From Arthrobacter sp. NtRootA1 (GTDB lineage: Bacteria > Actinomycetota > Actinomycetes > Actinomycetales > Micrococcaceae): a stretch of 64,000 nucleotides of DNA. This document shows, piece after piece, positions 25,758 through 34,538 of this stretch; positions within the stretch are counted from its first letter, which is position 1, and each line of letters opens with the position of its first letter. The DNA is taken from assembly GCF_019976975.1 (NCBI RefSeq), contig NZ_AP024630.1, positions 1,426,001-1,490,000 on the forward strand. The letters run 5' to 3'. The notes under the pieces were generated by a model, which was not told the origin of the DNA, made no database searches, and saw only the letters and a list, made by a program, of their open reading frames with translations. The translations under genes and the position numbers were made by a program.

Positions 25758-26420
25758 CTACTGGTGCGCGTCCCACAGCTCGGTGATGCCAACGTTCGCA
25801 TGGACCAGCAGTTCGCGCAGGGTAGAGATGGAAAGACCGACGACGGCGTGCGGGTCACCGTCCACCTTGCGGATAAACGCGCCGCCCAAGCCATCGATGG
25901 TGAACGAGCCCGCGCAGTGCAGAGGTTCTCCGGTGGCAATGTAGGCGTCGATGTCGTTTGTGGTCATCTCGACGAAGTGAACCTCGGCACTGGACACGGA
26001 GCCCACTGTCGCTCCCGTTCCATCTGCGGGCGCATCCTCATCCTCGTCCACATCGGCGGCGGTGTCCCGGCAATCGACCAACCAGTGACCCGTATGGAGC
26101 ACTCCCTTGGATCCGCTCATGCGCAGCATCCGCTCGCGGGCGACCTCCGCCGTGTAGGGCTTGCCGTGGGATTCGCCGTCGAACTCAAAGACCGAATCGC
26201 AGCCGATCACCAGGGCACCCTCGGCTTCGGGGAGTGCGGCGACGGCTTCAGCTTTTGCCCGGGCCAGGAGCAGCGCCGTGTCATGTGCATCCGTCACGCC
26301 GTAGTGCGCCTGCACCGCGTCCTCGTCCACGTCCGAGACCAGGATATCGTGCTGGATTCCCGCTTCCTTCAGCAACTTGGTGCGGGCAGGGGATTGCGAG
26401 GCAAGGATCAATCGGGTCAC
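25758..26420 (-). CDS. maf: Maf family nucleoside triphosphate pyrophosphatase
   Basis: 220 aa, GTG start. N-terminal LILASQSPARTKLLKEAGI carries the Maf SxSPxR signature, followed by DVDEDAV, the K in ARAKAEAVA and the catalytic Asp in VIGCDSVFEFDGESHGKP. Maf proteins hydrolyse non-canonical or canonical NTPs to NMP plus pyrophosphate and limit misincorporation or septation. Residues about 120-140 form an acidic, Gly/Thr-rich insertion (DVDEDEDAPADGTGATVG) between core strands. Same strand as, and upstream of, the carboxylase alpha gene, but with a separate operator between. Confidence 0.9.
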   Translation of the reverse strand: MTRLILASQSPARTKLLKEAGIQHDILVSDVDEDAVQAHYGVTDAHDTALLLARAKAEAVAALPEAEGALVIGCDSVFEFDGESHGKPYTAEVARERMLRMSGSKGVLHTGHWLVDCRDTAADVDEDEDAPADGTGATVGSVSSAEVHFVEMTTNDIDAYIATGEPLHCAGSFTIDGLGGAFIRKVDGDPHAVVGLSISTLRELLVHANVGITELWDAHQ

Positions 26421-26905
26421 CGTCCCAGCCTAGTACGTCGTTCTCTCACATCCTGCCGGTTTGGGGCGGTTCCTCTATCAGTTCCTGCCGGTTTCGGGGG
26501 GATGTTCTCGCACATCGCCCAACCATGTGCCGCCCCCGACCCTCACTCGCCACGCGGCGGCCGAAGTCATAAACGCTCTGATCCAGCGCGACGCCGGGCA
26601 CCACCTGATCCCGTGACATGCGGACCTGCTCATCATGAAGGCTGAAATGCCCGACGTCGGCACGCAAAGTTGAGCACCGACGTCGTCAGATCGGGGGTGG
26701 ATGTGAGAGCGCGTCGGTCAGATCGGTGGTGGATGTGAGAGCGCGTCGGTCAGATCGGTGGTGGATGTGAGAGCGCGTCGGTCAGATCGGTGGTGGATGT
26801 GAGAGCGCGTCGGTCAGATCGGTGGTGGATGTGAGAGAACGTTGCTCAGATCGGGGGTGGATGTGAGAGAGGATCGGTCAGATCGGGGGTGGAGGTGAGA
26901 GAGCG
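26421..26905. other. repeat-rich gap between maf and the MmpL gene
   Basis: 485 bases. Left edge has copies of a CGTTCTCTCACATCC-type motif, the right edge a 32-bp tandem array bearing the same motif in opposite orientation, and a roughly 165-bp unique core lies between. No convincing gene is present; a short leftward frame ending in the repeats is not like any protein I recognise. Confidence 0.6.
26439..26520. repeat. left boundary repeats, CTCTCACATC family
   Basis: CGTTCTCTCACATCC at 26439-26453 is followed by TGCCGGTTTGGGG, a second partial TTCCTGCCGGTTTCGGGG, and a variant GTTCTCGCACATCGCC ending near 26519. The same series (motif, TGCGGGTTT, motif, CACATCGCC) appears at 40027-40106. 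Confidence 0.75.
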
Positions 26906-26908
26906 TTA
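26685..26908. repeat. seven tandem 32-bp repeats
   Basis: Seven head-to-tail units of exactly 32 bp (GTCAGATCGGTGGTGGATGT then GAGAGCGCGTCG). Units 2-4 are identical; units 1 and 5-7 carry substitutions. There are no spacers, so this is not a CRISPR array. The last unit runs into the MmpL stop codon at 26906-26908. Confidence 0.93.
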
Positions 26909-29431
26909 GTGGACCAGTTCCTCGGAACCGGCCTTCGGACGGTCGCTGCGGTTCAATTTGGCGCCTTCGACGTCAACATCCGGCAGGATGCGCTGCAACC
27001 ACTTGGGCAACCACCACGCCTTCTCGCCAAGGAGGTACATGACGGCGGGAACGATGGTCATGCGGACCACGAACGCATCGATCAGCACACCAAACGCCAT
27101 CGCGAAGCCCAACGGCCGGACCATGGTGAGGTGACTGAAAATGAAGCCTGAGAACACACTGACCATGATGATCGCAGCCGCCGTGACCACCGCTGCGGCG
27201 TGGCTGAAGCCGGTCCGAACAGCGTGTTTGGCGTTCTCACCATGCATAAAGGACTCCCGCATGCCCGATGTTATGAACACCTGATAGTCCATCGCGAGGC
27301 CAAACAGCACGCCGATCAGGATGATCGGCAGGAAGCTGAGGACGGCGCCCGGGTTGGCGACGTCGAAGATGGCTCCCAGCCAGCCCCACTGGTAGACGGC
27401 CACGACGGCGCCAAATGCCGCAGCCAGCGACAAAAGGAAACCACCGGTGGCGAGTAGCGGGACCACGATCGACCGGAAGACGAGCAGCAACAGGATCAGC
27501 GAAAGTCCGACGACGATCGCCAAGTACGGCGGCAGTGCAGCCCCGAGCTTTGCGGAGACGTCGATGTTGCCGGCAGTCTGACCGGTAAGGCCAATGGTCG
27601 CGCCGAGGTCCTCGCGGATTTGGTTGCCCTTGGCCCGGACATCCGAAACAACCTGGACGGTACTGGCGCTGGCGGGGCCTTCCTTGGGAATGACTTGGAA
27701 GACGGCAGTCCGCCGGTCCTCACTCAAAGCCACGGGGACTGCAGCTGTGACGTTCTCCACGTCGCGTAGCTGGTCCGCGACGTCGAACTGCTTGTTCTTG
27801 GCATCGGTTTCACTGAGGCCTTCGGGGAATTCAGCGACCACGACGATCGGCCCCGTGACGCCCTCGCCGAAGCTGTTGCGTGTGAGGTCGTACGCTTTGA
27901 AGGCTTGCGAATCGACGGGCTCGGATCCGCCGTCGGGAAGTGCCAGACGAAGCTGGGAGGCCGGCAGCGCCAAGGCGCCCAACAGCAGGACGCTGGCCAC
28001 GAGGGAAAGCCAGGGGTGCCGTGTAACCAAGCCGCCCCAGCCACTGCTGCTGCGCTTCTCTTCCAGGGCCCGGTCCGCGGCTTCGTGGCCCGCCTCGGCA
28101 TTGTGCTTGGCGGCCTTGGCCCATGCGCGCTTGGAGATCAGCTTGCGGCCGATCAAAGCCAGAACGGCGGGCGTCAACGTCAAAGCCACGACGACGGCGA
28201 CAGCAACTGTCGCTGCGGCGGCAACACCCATCACAGCCAGGAAGGGCAGCCCCGGAACCACAAGTGCCGCCAGGGCGATGATGACGGTGAGGCCCGCGAA
28301 CAGCACGGCGTTGCCTGACGTACCGGTGGCGAGGGCCGCGGATTCCTCGCCGTCCATCCCGGCCAGAAGCTGGTTGCGGTGGCGGTTGACGATGAACAGG
28401 GAGTAGTCGATGCCGACTGCAAGCCCAAGCATCAGGGCAAGCATCGGGGAGATGGAGCTCATGTTGATCACGCCAGTTAGTGCGAACGTTCCGCCGACGC
28501 CGACAGCCACGCCAATCAGTGCCATGACGAGGGGCAGGCCGGCTGCGATGAGTGTGCCGAGCATGAGGATCAGAACGAGGGCTGCCACTGCGACACCGAC
28601 GATCTCCGCGACTCCGAAGATCTGTGAGACGTCCTCGGTGATTTCCTTGCTGGCGTAAGCCGTGACACCGGCCGAGGAGACCCCCTGAACAATGTCCTGA
28701 ACTTGTTTGCGGACGGCGGGATCGACGGCATTGATGGAGGTCTTGAATTGGACCTGGGCGATGGCGGCCTTGTTGTCAGTGGACACGAAGCGCATCCCCT
28801 GGGAGGACTCCAGCTGGCGCTTTCCCAAGGCCAATGCCGTGGCTCCGTCGGCTGCTTCCTTGGCACCGGCGTCGAGCTTTGCTTTGTTGGCGGCGAGTTC
28901 GGCACGCTGCGGCGCGAGTTGGGCCTCGATTTGTGCTGGTGTGAGGCCTGAGGCCGCCATCTGCTGTTCCGCTCCCGCAAGCTGGGCTTCGCCCGCCTCC
29001 AGCTGGGCGCGGGCTGTGTCCAGTTGGGTTTTGCCTTCGGCAGCCTTCGCTTCGCCAGCGGCAATCTCCCCGGCGGCCTTATCCAACTGGTCCTGCGTGG
29101 TGAACGGATTCACCGTTCCCTGCACGTCCGGCATGGCTTCAAGCTTGGTGAGCGCAGTGGCTACGGCGTCCTTCTTGGCTTGGTCAAAACCGGAGTCGCC
29201 GGAGTCGAAGGCCACGCTCGCCGAGCCGCCAGACGCGTTGGGCAGGGCTTCCTTGAGCTTGTCGGCCATCCTCTGCGTTTCCGTGCCAGGGATGCTGAAG
29301 TTGTTGGACATGGTGCCGTGGAACGCGGCGGCCGAACCTCCCACGGCCACCAGGACTGCCAGCCACAGCGAGATGACCAGCCAGCGGCGGCGGTAAGAAA
29401 ACTTGCCGAGACGGTAGAGGAACGAGGCCAT
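26906..29431 (-). CDS. MMPL/RND family transporter
   Basis: 841 aa with the two-fold repeated MmpL topology: a TM helix at residues about 15-35, a large extracytoplasmic loop, five TM helices (about 275-430), a second loop, then TM 7-12. Family signatures: LGLAVGIDYSLFIVNRHRNQ and its second-half equivalent IGVLFGLAMDYQVFITSGMR. The first loop contains an Ala/Gln/Glu-rich coiled-coil-like stretch (about residues 105-200, built on AAGEAKAAEGKTQLDTARAQ). These pumps export lipids or drugs by proton motive force. It is preceded by a TetR regulator gene, one base apart on the same strand, so self-regulated export is likely. The substrate is unknown. Confidence 0.9.
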   Translation of the reverse strand: MASFLYRLGKFSYRRRWLVISLWLAVLVAVGGSAAAFHGTMSNNFSIPGTETQRMADKLKEALPNASGGSASVAFDSGDSGFDQAKKDAVATALTKLEAMPDVQGTVNPFTTQDQLDKAAGEIAAGEAKAAEGKTQLDTARAQLEAGEAQLAGAEQQMAASGLTPAQIEAQLAPQRAELAANKAKLDAGAKEAADGATALALGKRQLESSQGMRFVSTDNKAAIAQVQFKTSINAVDPAVRKQVQDIVQGVSSAGVTAYASKEITEDVSQIFGVAEIVGVAVAALVLILMLGTLIAAGLPLVMALIGVAVGVGGTFALTGVINMSSISPMLALMLGLAVGIDYSLFIVNRHRNQLLAGMDGEESAALATGTSGNAVLFAGLTVIIALAALVVPGLPFLAVMGVAAAATVAVAVVVALTLTPAVLALIGRKLISKRAWAKAAKHNAEAGHEAADRALEEKRSSSGWGGLVTRHPWLSLVASVLLLGALALPASQLRLALPDGGSEPVDSQAFKAYDLTRNSFGEGVTGPIVVVAEFPEGLSETDAKNKQFDVADQLRDVENVTAAVPVALSEDRRTAVFQVIPKEGPASASTVQVVSDVRAKGNQIREDLGATIGLTGQTAGNIDVSAKLGAALPPYLAIVVGLSLILLLLVFRSIVVPLLATGGFLLSLAAAFGAVVAVYQWGWLGAIFDVANPGAVLSFLPIILIGVLFGLAMDYQVFITSGMRESFMHGENAKHAVRTGFSHAAAVVTAAAIIMVSVFSGFIFSHLTMVRPLGFAMAFGVLIDAFVVRMTIVPAVMYLLGEKAWWLPKWLQRILPDVDVEGAKLNRSDRPKAGSEELVH

Positions 29432-29432
29432 G

Positions 29433-30140
29433 TCAGAACCGATCTGTGGAGGAGGGGGCGGCAGTTGCCGCTGAAAGAGTGATGTCCGACGACGGCGCGA
29501 AGCCGGCTCCCAGCAGGCCCATGGCGTCGATGAGGTGCTGGCGCAGAGCCGCCAGCGACTCGGACGATAGGTCGGGGCCGCGCTCGGCGAACCAGACCGT
29601 CATGGCCGCCTTGCCGCACGAGATGACGGATCCGGCAAGGGCATGCAGGTAAAGCTCGCTGGTGTCCGGTCCAAGTCTGCTGCGGGCCGCGTCGATAATC
29701 TGTCCCGTGCAGTGTTCCCATGCTTCGAGTTCGGAACGGGCCAGAGAACGGTTCTCCTGGGTGAGGCTGAAAAGTTCGGCCATGGGTGCTACCGACATGG
29801 GGTCAGCGAGGGCCATCAGCGCGGCCTGTGCGGATTCGAGGATCGATTCGTCCGCTGGCCTCAGCCGGAATTGCTCGAGGGCGCGATCCATGAAGCCGTC
29901 GGCCACGGAGGCCAAGGCAGCCTCGAGGCTCGCGAAGTAGTTGAAGAAGGTCCGTCGGGAAACGCCTGCGCTGGCGGTGATGTCCTCCACCGTGAAATTG
30001 CCGGGGCCGTTGCTGCGCAGAAGGTCAAGTGCTGCGGTGGCGATGGAGGCGCGGGTTGCTGCTTTGTTGAGCTCGCGCCGGGACGGGCCGCTGGGTTCGG
30101 CGGATTCCGCGACGCTAGGCTCGCTGCTGGTTGAAGTCAC
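29433..30140 (-). CDS. TetR family transcriptional regulator
   Basis: 235 aa, GTG start. N-terminal helix-turn-helix: ATRASIATAALDLLRSNGPG, FTVEDITASAGVSRRTFFNY. The C-terminal ligand domain is divergent, as usual. First gene of a two-gene operon with the MmpL transporter (one base between stop and start), so it likely represses the pump until an effector binds. A cluster of three TTRCACT half sites lies directly before its start codon, fitting autoregulation. Confidence 0.9.
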   Translation of the reverse strand: MTSTSSEPSVAESAEPSGPSRRELNKAATRASIATAALDLLRSNGPGNFTVEDITASAGVSRRTFFNYFASLEAALASVADGFMDRALEQFRLRPADESILESAQAALMALADPMSVAPMAELFSLTQENRSLARSELEAWEHCTGQIIDAARSRLGPDTSELYLHALAGSVISCGKAAMTVWFAERGPDLSSESLAALRQHLIDAMGLLGAGFAPSSDITLSAATAAPSSTDRF

Positions 30141-30144
30141 ATAC

Positions 30145-30168
30145 TTACACTAAGTGCAACTTTGCACT
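30145..30168. promoter_or_regulatory. TetR operator: three alternating TTRCACT half sites
   Basis: TTACACT (30145-30151), AGTGCAA (30153-30159) and TTGCACT (30162-30168) form two overlapping palindromes sharing the middle half site. The cluster begins 5 bases upstream of the regulator's GTG start. Confidence 0.7.
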
Positions 30169-30266
30169 CTGCGCAATATTTCCGCGGGGGGTGTGCCCCG
30201 CGGATCTTTGCAAAATCGTGGACCAAGGAGTCTGGCCACGGGGTTGGACTCTGCTTGGAACCAAGA

Positions 30267-30327
30267 ATCCCGTCCTTGTTCGCGAGTCCCGACTTTCAAG
30301 TTCGGGTTCTGCGAACAAGGACGGGAT
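30267..30327. terminator. 17-bp stem hairpin downstream of the ybjQ-like gene
   Basis: Arms 30267-30283 and 30311-30327 are perfectly complementary. The 27-base loop can form an inner stem (CCCGA with TCGGG). It lies 24 bases past the leftward YbjQ-like stop and before the TetR promoter; weak T-tract. Confidence 0.65.
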
Positions 30328-30351
30328 GGGGGACTAAGTATTCCGGCTGAC

Positions 30352-30804
30352 TCAGAACTGGTGCGGAGGTGTGGTTTGCTGCGGGGGAGCAGGAGGAGTG
30401 TTCTGCTGCGGCTGGGCGGCCTGTTGGCCCGCGTTCTTGGTCAACAAGTACACCGACTGTCCCGTGGCGCCGGGCTCTCCCTCTCCGAGAGGCAGGACGT
30501 ACACAGCCGTGCCGTAGGCGCAGACTTCCGTCCAGTTGGTCCCCATTTCGGAGGTGTCGAAGCGCATGGCGACAATTGCGTTGGCGCCGCGCTGCTGTGC
30601 TTCGTTGACCATGCGGGCCATGACTTCCTGTCGGCTTTCGTAGAGTGCCCTGGTCATTTCGGGCAGCTCGCCGCCACCGAGGGAACGGAAACCTGCAAGC
30701 ATCTGCGAGCCGATATCGCGGGAACGGACAGTGAGGCCCATGACTTCGCCGAAGACGGCGTCGATTCGGTGGCCGGGTATCTCATTGGAGGTGACGATCA
30801 ACAT
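30352..30804 (-). CDS. YbjQ/UPF0145 family protein
   Basis: 150 aa. Residues 1-105 match the YbjQ fold: MLIVTSNEIPGHRIDAVFGE, GLTVRSRDIGSQMLAGFRSL then GGGEL, ARMVNEAQQRGANAIVAMRF and CAYGTAVYV. The family is small, often annotated as heavy-metal binding, and has no settled function. The last 35 residues are a Gln/Pro/Thr-rich tail. It is a single gene, with a terminator on each side, upstream (30836-30877) and downstream. Confidence 0.88.
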   Translation of the reverse strand: MLIVTSNEIPGHRIDAVFGEVMGLTVRSRDIGSQMLAGFRSLGGGELPEMTRALYESRQEVMARMVNEAQQRGANAIVAMRFDTSEMGTNWTEVCAYGTAVYVLPLGEGEPGATGQSVYLLTKNAGQQAAQPQQNTPPAPPQQTTPPHQF

Positions 30805-30835
30805 GCTCCGAGCCTATCCAGCTTTCGCCGTTAAA

Positions 30836-30877
30836 CCGCGCAATCCCCGGGGGAGAAGTCCCCAAGGGATTGCGCGG
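30836..30877. terminator. hairpin terminator of the dicarboxylate symporter gene
   Basis: CCGCGCAATCCC (30836-30847) pairs with GGGATTGCGCGG (30866-30877), with an inner GGGG/CCCC stem. On the leftward strand it is followed by TTTAA. Confidence 0.85.
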
Positions 30878-30896
30878 CGCGAAAAGCCAGCAGGTG

Positions 30897-32330
30897 CTAT
30901 GCCTTGGAAGCGGCCAGTTCGCGCGCCTCTGTCTCGGCAGCAGCAGCGTCGTTGGCGAACTCGTCAGCGAACGCGGCACCATTGCGGGGCGCGTTGTACA
31001 GCGATTCGTCCAGGATGCCCTGGCGCTTGGCGACGATTGCAGGGATGAGCGCCTGGCCTGCCACATTGACGGCCGTGCGGCCCATGTCCAGGATGGGGTC
31101 GATCGCCAGCAGGAGTCCGACGCCGGCCAACGGCAGTCCCAGGGTAGACAGGGTCAGTGTGAGCATGACGACGGCGCCGGTGGTTCCTGCTGTTGCCGCG
31201 GAACCCAGCACGGACACCAGCACAATGAGCAGGTACTGGCTGAAGTCCAGGTTGATACCGAAGAACTGGGCCACGAAGATCGCTGCGATGGCCGGGTAGA
31301 TCGCCGCGCAACCGTCCATTTTGGTGGTGGCGCCCAGCGGCACGGCAAAGGAAGCGTAGCCCGAGGGGACACCGAGGTTGCGCTCGGCGACGCGCTGCGT
31401 GAGCGGCAGCGTACCGATGGAGGAACGAGAAACGAACGCCAACTGCACGGCAGGCCACACGCCGGAGAAGTACTGCTTGATGGACAGGCCGTGGACGCGG
31501 ACCAGAACGGGATAGAGGACGAAGAGCACCAGTGCCAGGCCAATGTAGATGGCGGCGGTGAACTTGCCAAGGGAGCCGATGGTGTCCCAGCCGTAGATGG
31601 CAACGGCGTTACCGATCAGGCCGATAGTGCCCAGTGGAGCGATGCGGATGATCCACCACAGGACCTTCTGGATGACAGCCAATGCGGAGGCGTTGAAGGT
31701 CAGGAACGCTTCTGCCTGCTTGCCGACCTTGAGGGCAGCGATGCCGACGGCGATGGCGACCACGAGGATCTGGAGCACATTGAAGCTGACGGAGGTGCTG
31801 ACCGTGGTGGCAGCGTTGGCGCTTTCGGTGACGGTGGAGCTTGCGCCGAGTCCGAGGAAGTTCTTCGGGAAGAGACCGATCAGGAATGCCCACCAGTCAC
31901 CGGTTTTGCCGGCGTACTCGGCCTTCTGCGTGATCCCGGTTGCTGCACCAGGCTGCAGGAGCACACCCAGGCCGATGCCGATGAGCACCGAAACCAGCGA
32001 GGTGATGGCGAACCAAAGCAGCGTGTTCCAGGCGAGGCGGGCCGCGTTGGAGACCTGGCGAAGGTTCGCGATGGAGCTCACCACGGCGGTGAATATCAAA
32101 GGAACGACGGCGGTCTGCAGCAACGAGACGTAGCTGGAACCAATCGTTTGAAGGGTTGCGCCGAGGCCGTTGGGGGCGGTCTTGGTACTGCCGGTGTACT
32201 TGGCGATGAGGCCAAGCACGAGGCCAATGAGGAGGGCTGCGATGATCTGGACGCCGAAGGATCCTGCCCACTTGGGGAGCTGGAAGCCGTTCTTTCCAGG
32301 CGCTGAAGTGATGTTGTTTGAGGTGCTCAC
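30897..32330 (-). CDS. dicarboxylate/amino acid:cation symporter (DAACS family)
   Basis: 477 aa, GTG start, 8 TM helices plus re-entrant loops. Signatures: serine-rich hairpin FVSRSSIGTLPLTQRVAE, PLGATTKMDGCAAIYPAIAA (NMDGT-like motif, here KMDGC), and ILDMGRTAVNVAGQ. Family members move glutamate, aspartate or C4-dicarboxylates with Na+ or H+. The last residues are Ala/Glu-rich. Stand-alone gene with its own terminator. Substrate cannot be separated between dicarboxylates and glutamate. Confidence 0.9.
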   Translation of the reverse strand: MSTSNNITSAPGKNGFQLPKWAGSFGVQIIAALLIGLVLGLIAKYTGSTKTAPNGLGATLQTIGSSYVSLLQTAVVPLIFTAVVSSIANLRQVSNAARLAWNTLLWFAITSLVSVLIGIGLGVLLQPGAATGITQKAEYAGKTGDWWAFLIGLFPKNFLGLGASSTVTESANAATTVSTSVSFNVLQILVVAIAVGIAALKVGKQAEAFLTFNASALAVIQKVLWWIIRIAPLGTIGLIGNAVAIYGWDTIGSLGKFTAAIYIGLALVLFVLYPVLVRVHGLSIKQYFSGVWPAVQLAFVSRSSIGTLPLTQRVAERNLGVPSGYASFAVPLGATTKMDGCAAIYPAIAAIFVAQFFGINLDFSQYLLIVLVSVLGSAATAGTTGAVVMLTLTLSTLGLPLAGVGLLLAIDPILDMGRTAVNVAGQALIPAIVAKRQGILDESLYNAPRNGAAFADEFANDAAAAETEARELAASKA

Positions 32331-32440
32331 AGGAACACGCTAGGTGCACCCCAAATAACATAGCGAACGGACGTTTAGAAATGTTACGGGACTCTCAACT
32401 TATTCCCAACGTGAGTGTGGTGATGCTCTCAGTAGGGAAG

Positions 32441-32513
32441 CCGGAGGACAGACATCCGGCAGCGTGCGTCAAAGCGACGAAGGAGCAGCACGCCGAGGAT
32501 GTGTGTCCTCCGG
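32441..32513. terminator. long imperfect hairpin between the DUF885 gene and the symporter gene
   Basis: GCCGGAGGACAGACATCCGG (near 32440-32459) is complementary, with mismatches, to CCGAGGATGTGTGTCCTCCG (ending 32512); GCGTGC/GCACGC extend the stem inward. It sits just beyond the DUF885 stop, so it may terminate that leftward transcript. Confidence 0.55.
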
Positions 32514-32525
32514 ACACACCAAAGC

Positions 32526-34208
32526 TCAGCCCAGCAACGCCCTTCTCAGCACGTCCAAGCCCACCGAACCGATGTTCAGCGCCTTGCTGTGGAAGGACTT
32601 CAGGTCGAACCCCTCGCGGGTTTCAAGCTCGGCCCGGATCTGCTCCCAGAGCCGCTGGCCAACCTTGTAGGACGGTGCCTGCCCGGGCCAGCCGAGGTAG
32701 CGGGTGAATTCGAACTGGAGCTGGCCTTCGCTGATGTCGAGGTTGGATTTGAGGAAGTCAAAGCCTTTCTCAGGAGTCCAGGTTCCGGTACCCCAGCGTT
32801 CAGGGACGGGTAGTTCCAGGTGGACCCCGATGTCGAAAACAACGCGGGCGGCACGCATGCGCTGGCCGTCCAGCATGCCCATGTGGTCACCAGGGTCCTT
32901 GAGGTAGCCAAGTTCGAGCATGAGCTGCTCAGCGTAGAGTGCCCAGCCCTCGCCGTGTCCGGAGACCCAACAGACATTGCGGCGCCAGTTGTTGAGGAGT
33001 TCGCGGCGGTACGTGGCAGTTGCGACCTGGAGGTGGTGGCCGGGCACGCCTTCGTGGTAGACCGTGGTGGTTTCGGACCAGGTGGTGAAGGTGTCTTCGC
33101 CGGCGGGAACAGACCACCACATGCGGCCGGGCCGGGAGAAGTCGTCGGACGGGCCGGTGTAGTAGATGCCGCCTTCGTCGGTGGGTGCGATCATGCATTC
33201 GAGGGTTTTCATGACGTCCGGGATATCGAAATGGACGTCGGCGAGCTCGGATACTGCGCGGTCCGAGAGCTCCTGCATCCACGCCTTCAGGGCGTCCGTT
33301 CCTTTGATCTGGCGGGCCGGATCGTTGTTGAGGATGCTTTTGGCTTCTTCGATGCTGGCGCCGGGCTTGATCTGCGCGGCTACCTTTTCCTGTTCGCTGA
33401 TGAGCCGCTCCAGCTCCTGGACGCCCCAAGCGTAGGTCTCCTCGAGGTCAACGGCCGCGCCCAGGAACGACCGGGAGGCCAGGGCATACCGTTCCTGGCC
33501 CACCGCGTCCTTTTCCGGGGCAACGGGGAGTAGCTCGTCCTGGAGGAAAGTTCCCAACGATTCGTAGGCTGATCGCGCAGCTGAGGCTCCGGCGTCGAGC
33601 TTGGTCTGCAGGTCTGCCGGAAGCGGCGAACCGGCCAGCGTGGCTCCGGCCGCCATCTTGGCGAAGAAGCCATCCTCGGCGGCGTAGCGGGCGGTCTGTT
33701 CGATGACGATCCGGACCTGACGGGCGGCGGCTACTTTGCCGGTGTCCTTTGCGGCGCGAAGAGAGGAAATGTAGCCCTCGATGGCGCCGGGAACGTTAGC
33801 GGCGCGGCCGGCGATGTGCTCCCACTGCTCCGCGGTGTCCGTTGGCATGAGGTCGAAAATGGCGCGGATATCCTGCGCGGGCGAGGCGATGTTGTTGAGG
33901 TCGGCAGCATCCCAGCCGGTTTCATGGATCTCCAGTTCCAGGCCGAGCCGCTCGCGCATTGCGTCCAGGGTGACGACGTCGGATTCGTCGGTCGGCTCCA
34001 ACGCCGCCAACGATTTCAACGCCTGTCGGGCGGCCTGCGCATGGGCCTCGGCACCCGCAGGCGAGTAGTCCTGATATTCGGTTTCGTGCCCCGGCAACCC
34101 CAACGTGGTGGCGAAGCTGGGATTGAGTTCGATCAGCTTTTCCGTGTACGCGTCAGCAACGGAATCGATGGCGGTCTTGGGTCGTGCAGGCGTGTTTGCA
34201 GTAGTCAC
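32526..34208 (-). CDS. DUF885 family protein, putative zinc metallopeptidase-like
   Basis: 560 aa, GTG start. DUF885 hallmark: VYHEGVPGHHLQVATATYRR (HExxGHH-like zinc site), later HGEGWALYAEQLMLELG and DIGVHLE. Family members are suspected metallopeptidases or hydrolases; the function is not settled. No signal peptide is seen, so it is probably cytoplasmic. It follows the carboxylase beta and epsilon genes on the same strand after a 75-bp gap and may be co-transcribed. Confidence 0.85.
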   Translation of the reverse strand: MTTANTPARPKTAIDSVADAYTEKLIELNPSFATTLGLPGHETEYQDYSPAGAEAHAQAARQALKSLAALEPTDESDVVTLDAMRERLGLELEIHETGWDAADLNNIASPAQDIRAIFDLMPTDTAEQWEHIAGRAANVPGAIEGYISSLRAAKDTGKVAAARQVRIVIEQTARYAAEDGFFAKMAAGATLAGSPLPADLQTKLDAGASAARSAYESLGTFLQDELLPVAPEKDAVGQERYALASRSFLGAAVDLEETYAWGVQELERLISEQEKVAAQIKPGASIEEAKSILNNDPARQIKGTDALKAWMQELSDRAVSELADVHFDIPDVMKTLECMIAPTDEGGIYYTGPSDDFSRPGRMWWSVPAGEDTFTTWSETTTVYHEGVPGHHLQVATATYRRELLNNWRRNVCWVSGHGEGWALYAEQLMLELGYLKDPGDHMGMLDGQRMRAARVVFDIGVHLELPVPERWGTGTWTPEKGFDFLKSNLDISEGQLQFEFTRYLGWPGQAPSYKVGQRLWEQIRAELETREGFDLKSFHSKALNIGSVGLDVLRRALLG

Positions 34209-34283
34209 CCACAGAGCCTAACCGTGAGTCGGCTCACGTGAAAGGGTTGTTGCACTTTCTTCCCGCCGCCGGGAGAAGCGATG

Positions 34284-34538
34284 CTATCCGCGGCTGCGCT
34301 TCCACGCGCCCGGGCCCGGGGTGGGGTCCAGGCGCAGTTGCTGACGGCGCACCCAATGACGAACGTTCGGCTTTGCAGGTGCCGGCGTCTGGGGTACTCC
34401 CACGGAGGCGACGACGGCGGCAAGCGCAGCCAGCTCTTCAGCGGTGGGATCTCCCTTGACCACCGAGAACATCGGCGCAGCAGGCTCGGGCGTTGCCGCT
34501 GTGGAGGTTTCATCTGCCCGATGCTTTGCCGGGGTCAC
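34284..34538 (-). CDS. accE: acyl-CoA carboxylase epsilon subunit
   Basis: 84 aa. Matches the small actinobacterial carboxylase epsilon family: the core [20 protein letters not shown] and a C-terminal basic/Trp part ([12 protein letters not shown]). Epsilon subunits stabilise the alpha-beta complex. Its start overlaps the beta-subunit stop by 4 bases, so the two are translationally coupled. Short and poorly conserved in general, but context and core agree. Confidence 0.85.
   Translation of the reverse strand: MTPAKHRADETSTAATPEPAAPMFSVVKGDPTAEELAALAAVVASVGVPQTPAPAKPNVRHWVRRQQLRLDPTPGPGAWKRSRG

Noticed and set aside
26446..26667. leftward short protein in the gap after maf
   Set aside because: C-terminal part comes from the boundary repeats, and the rest is unlike known proteins; could be a relic but not supported.
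26685..26908. CRISPR array
   Set aside because: The 32-bp units follow each other directly with no unique spacers, and no cas genes are near.
34223..34238. CGTGAG-TCGG-CTCACG hairpin between the DUF885 and carboxylase epsilon genes
   Set aside because: Only 6 bp, no T-tract; could occur by chance.
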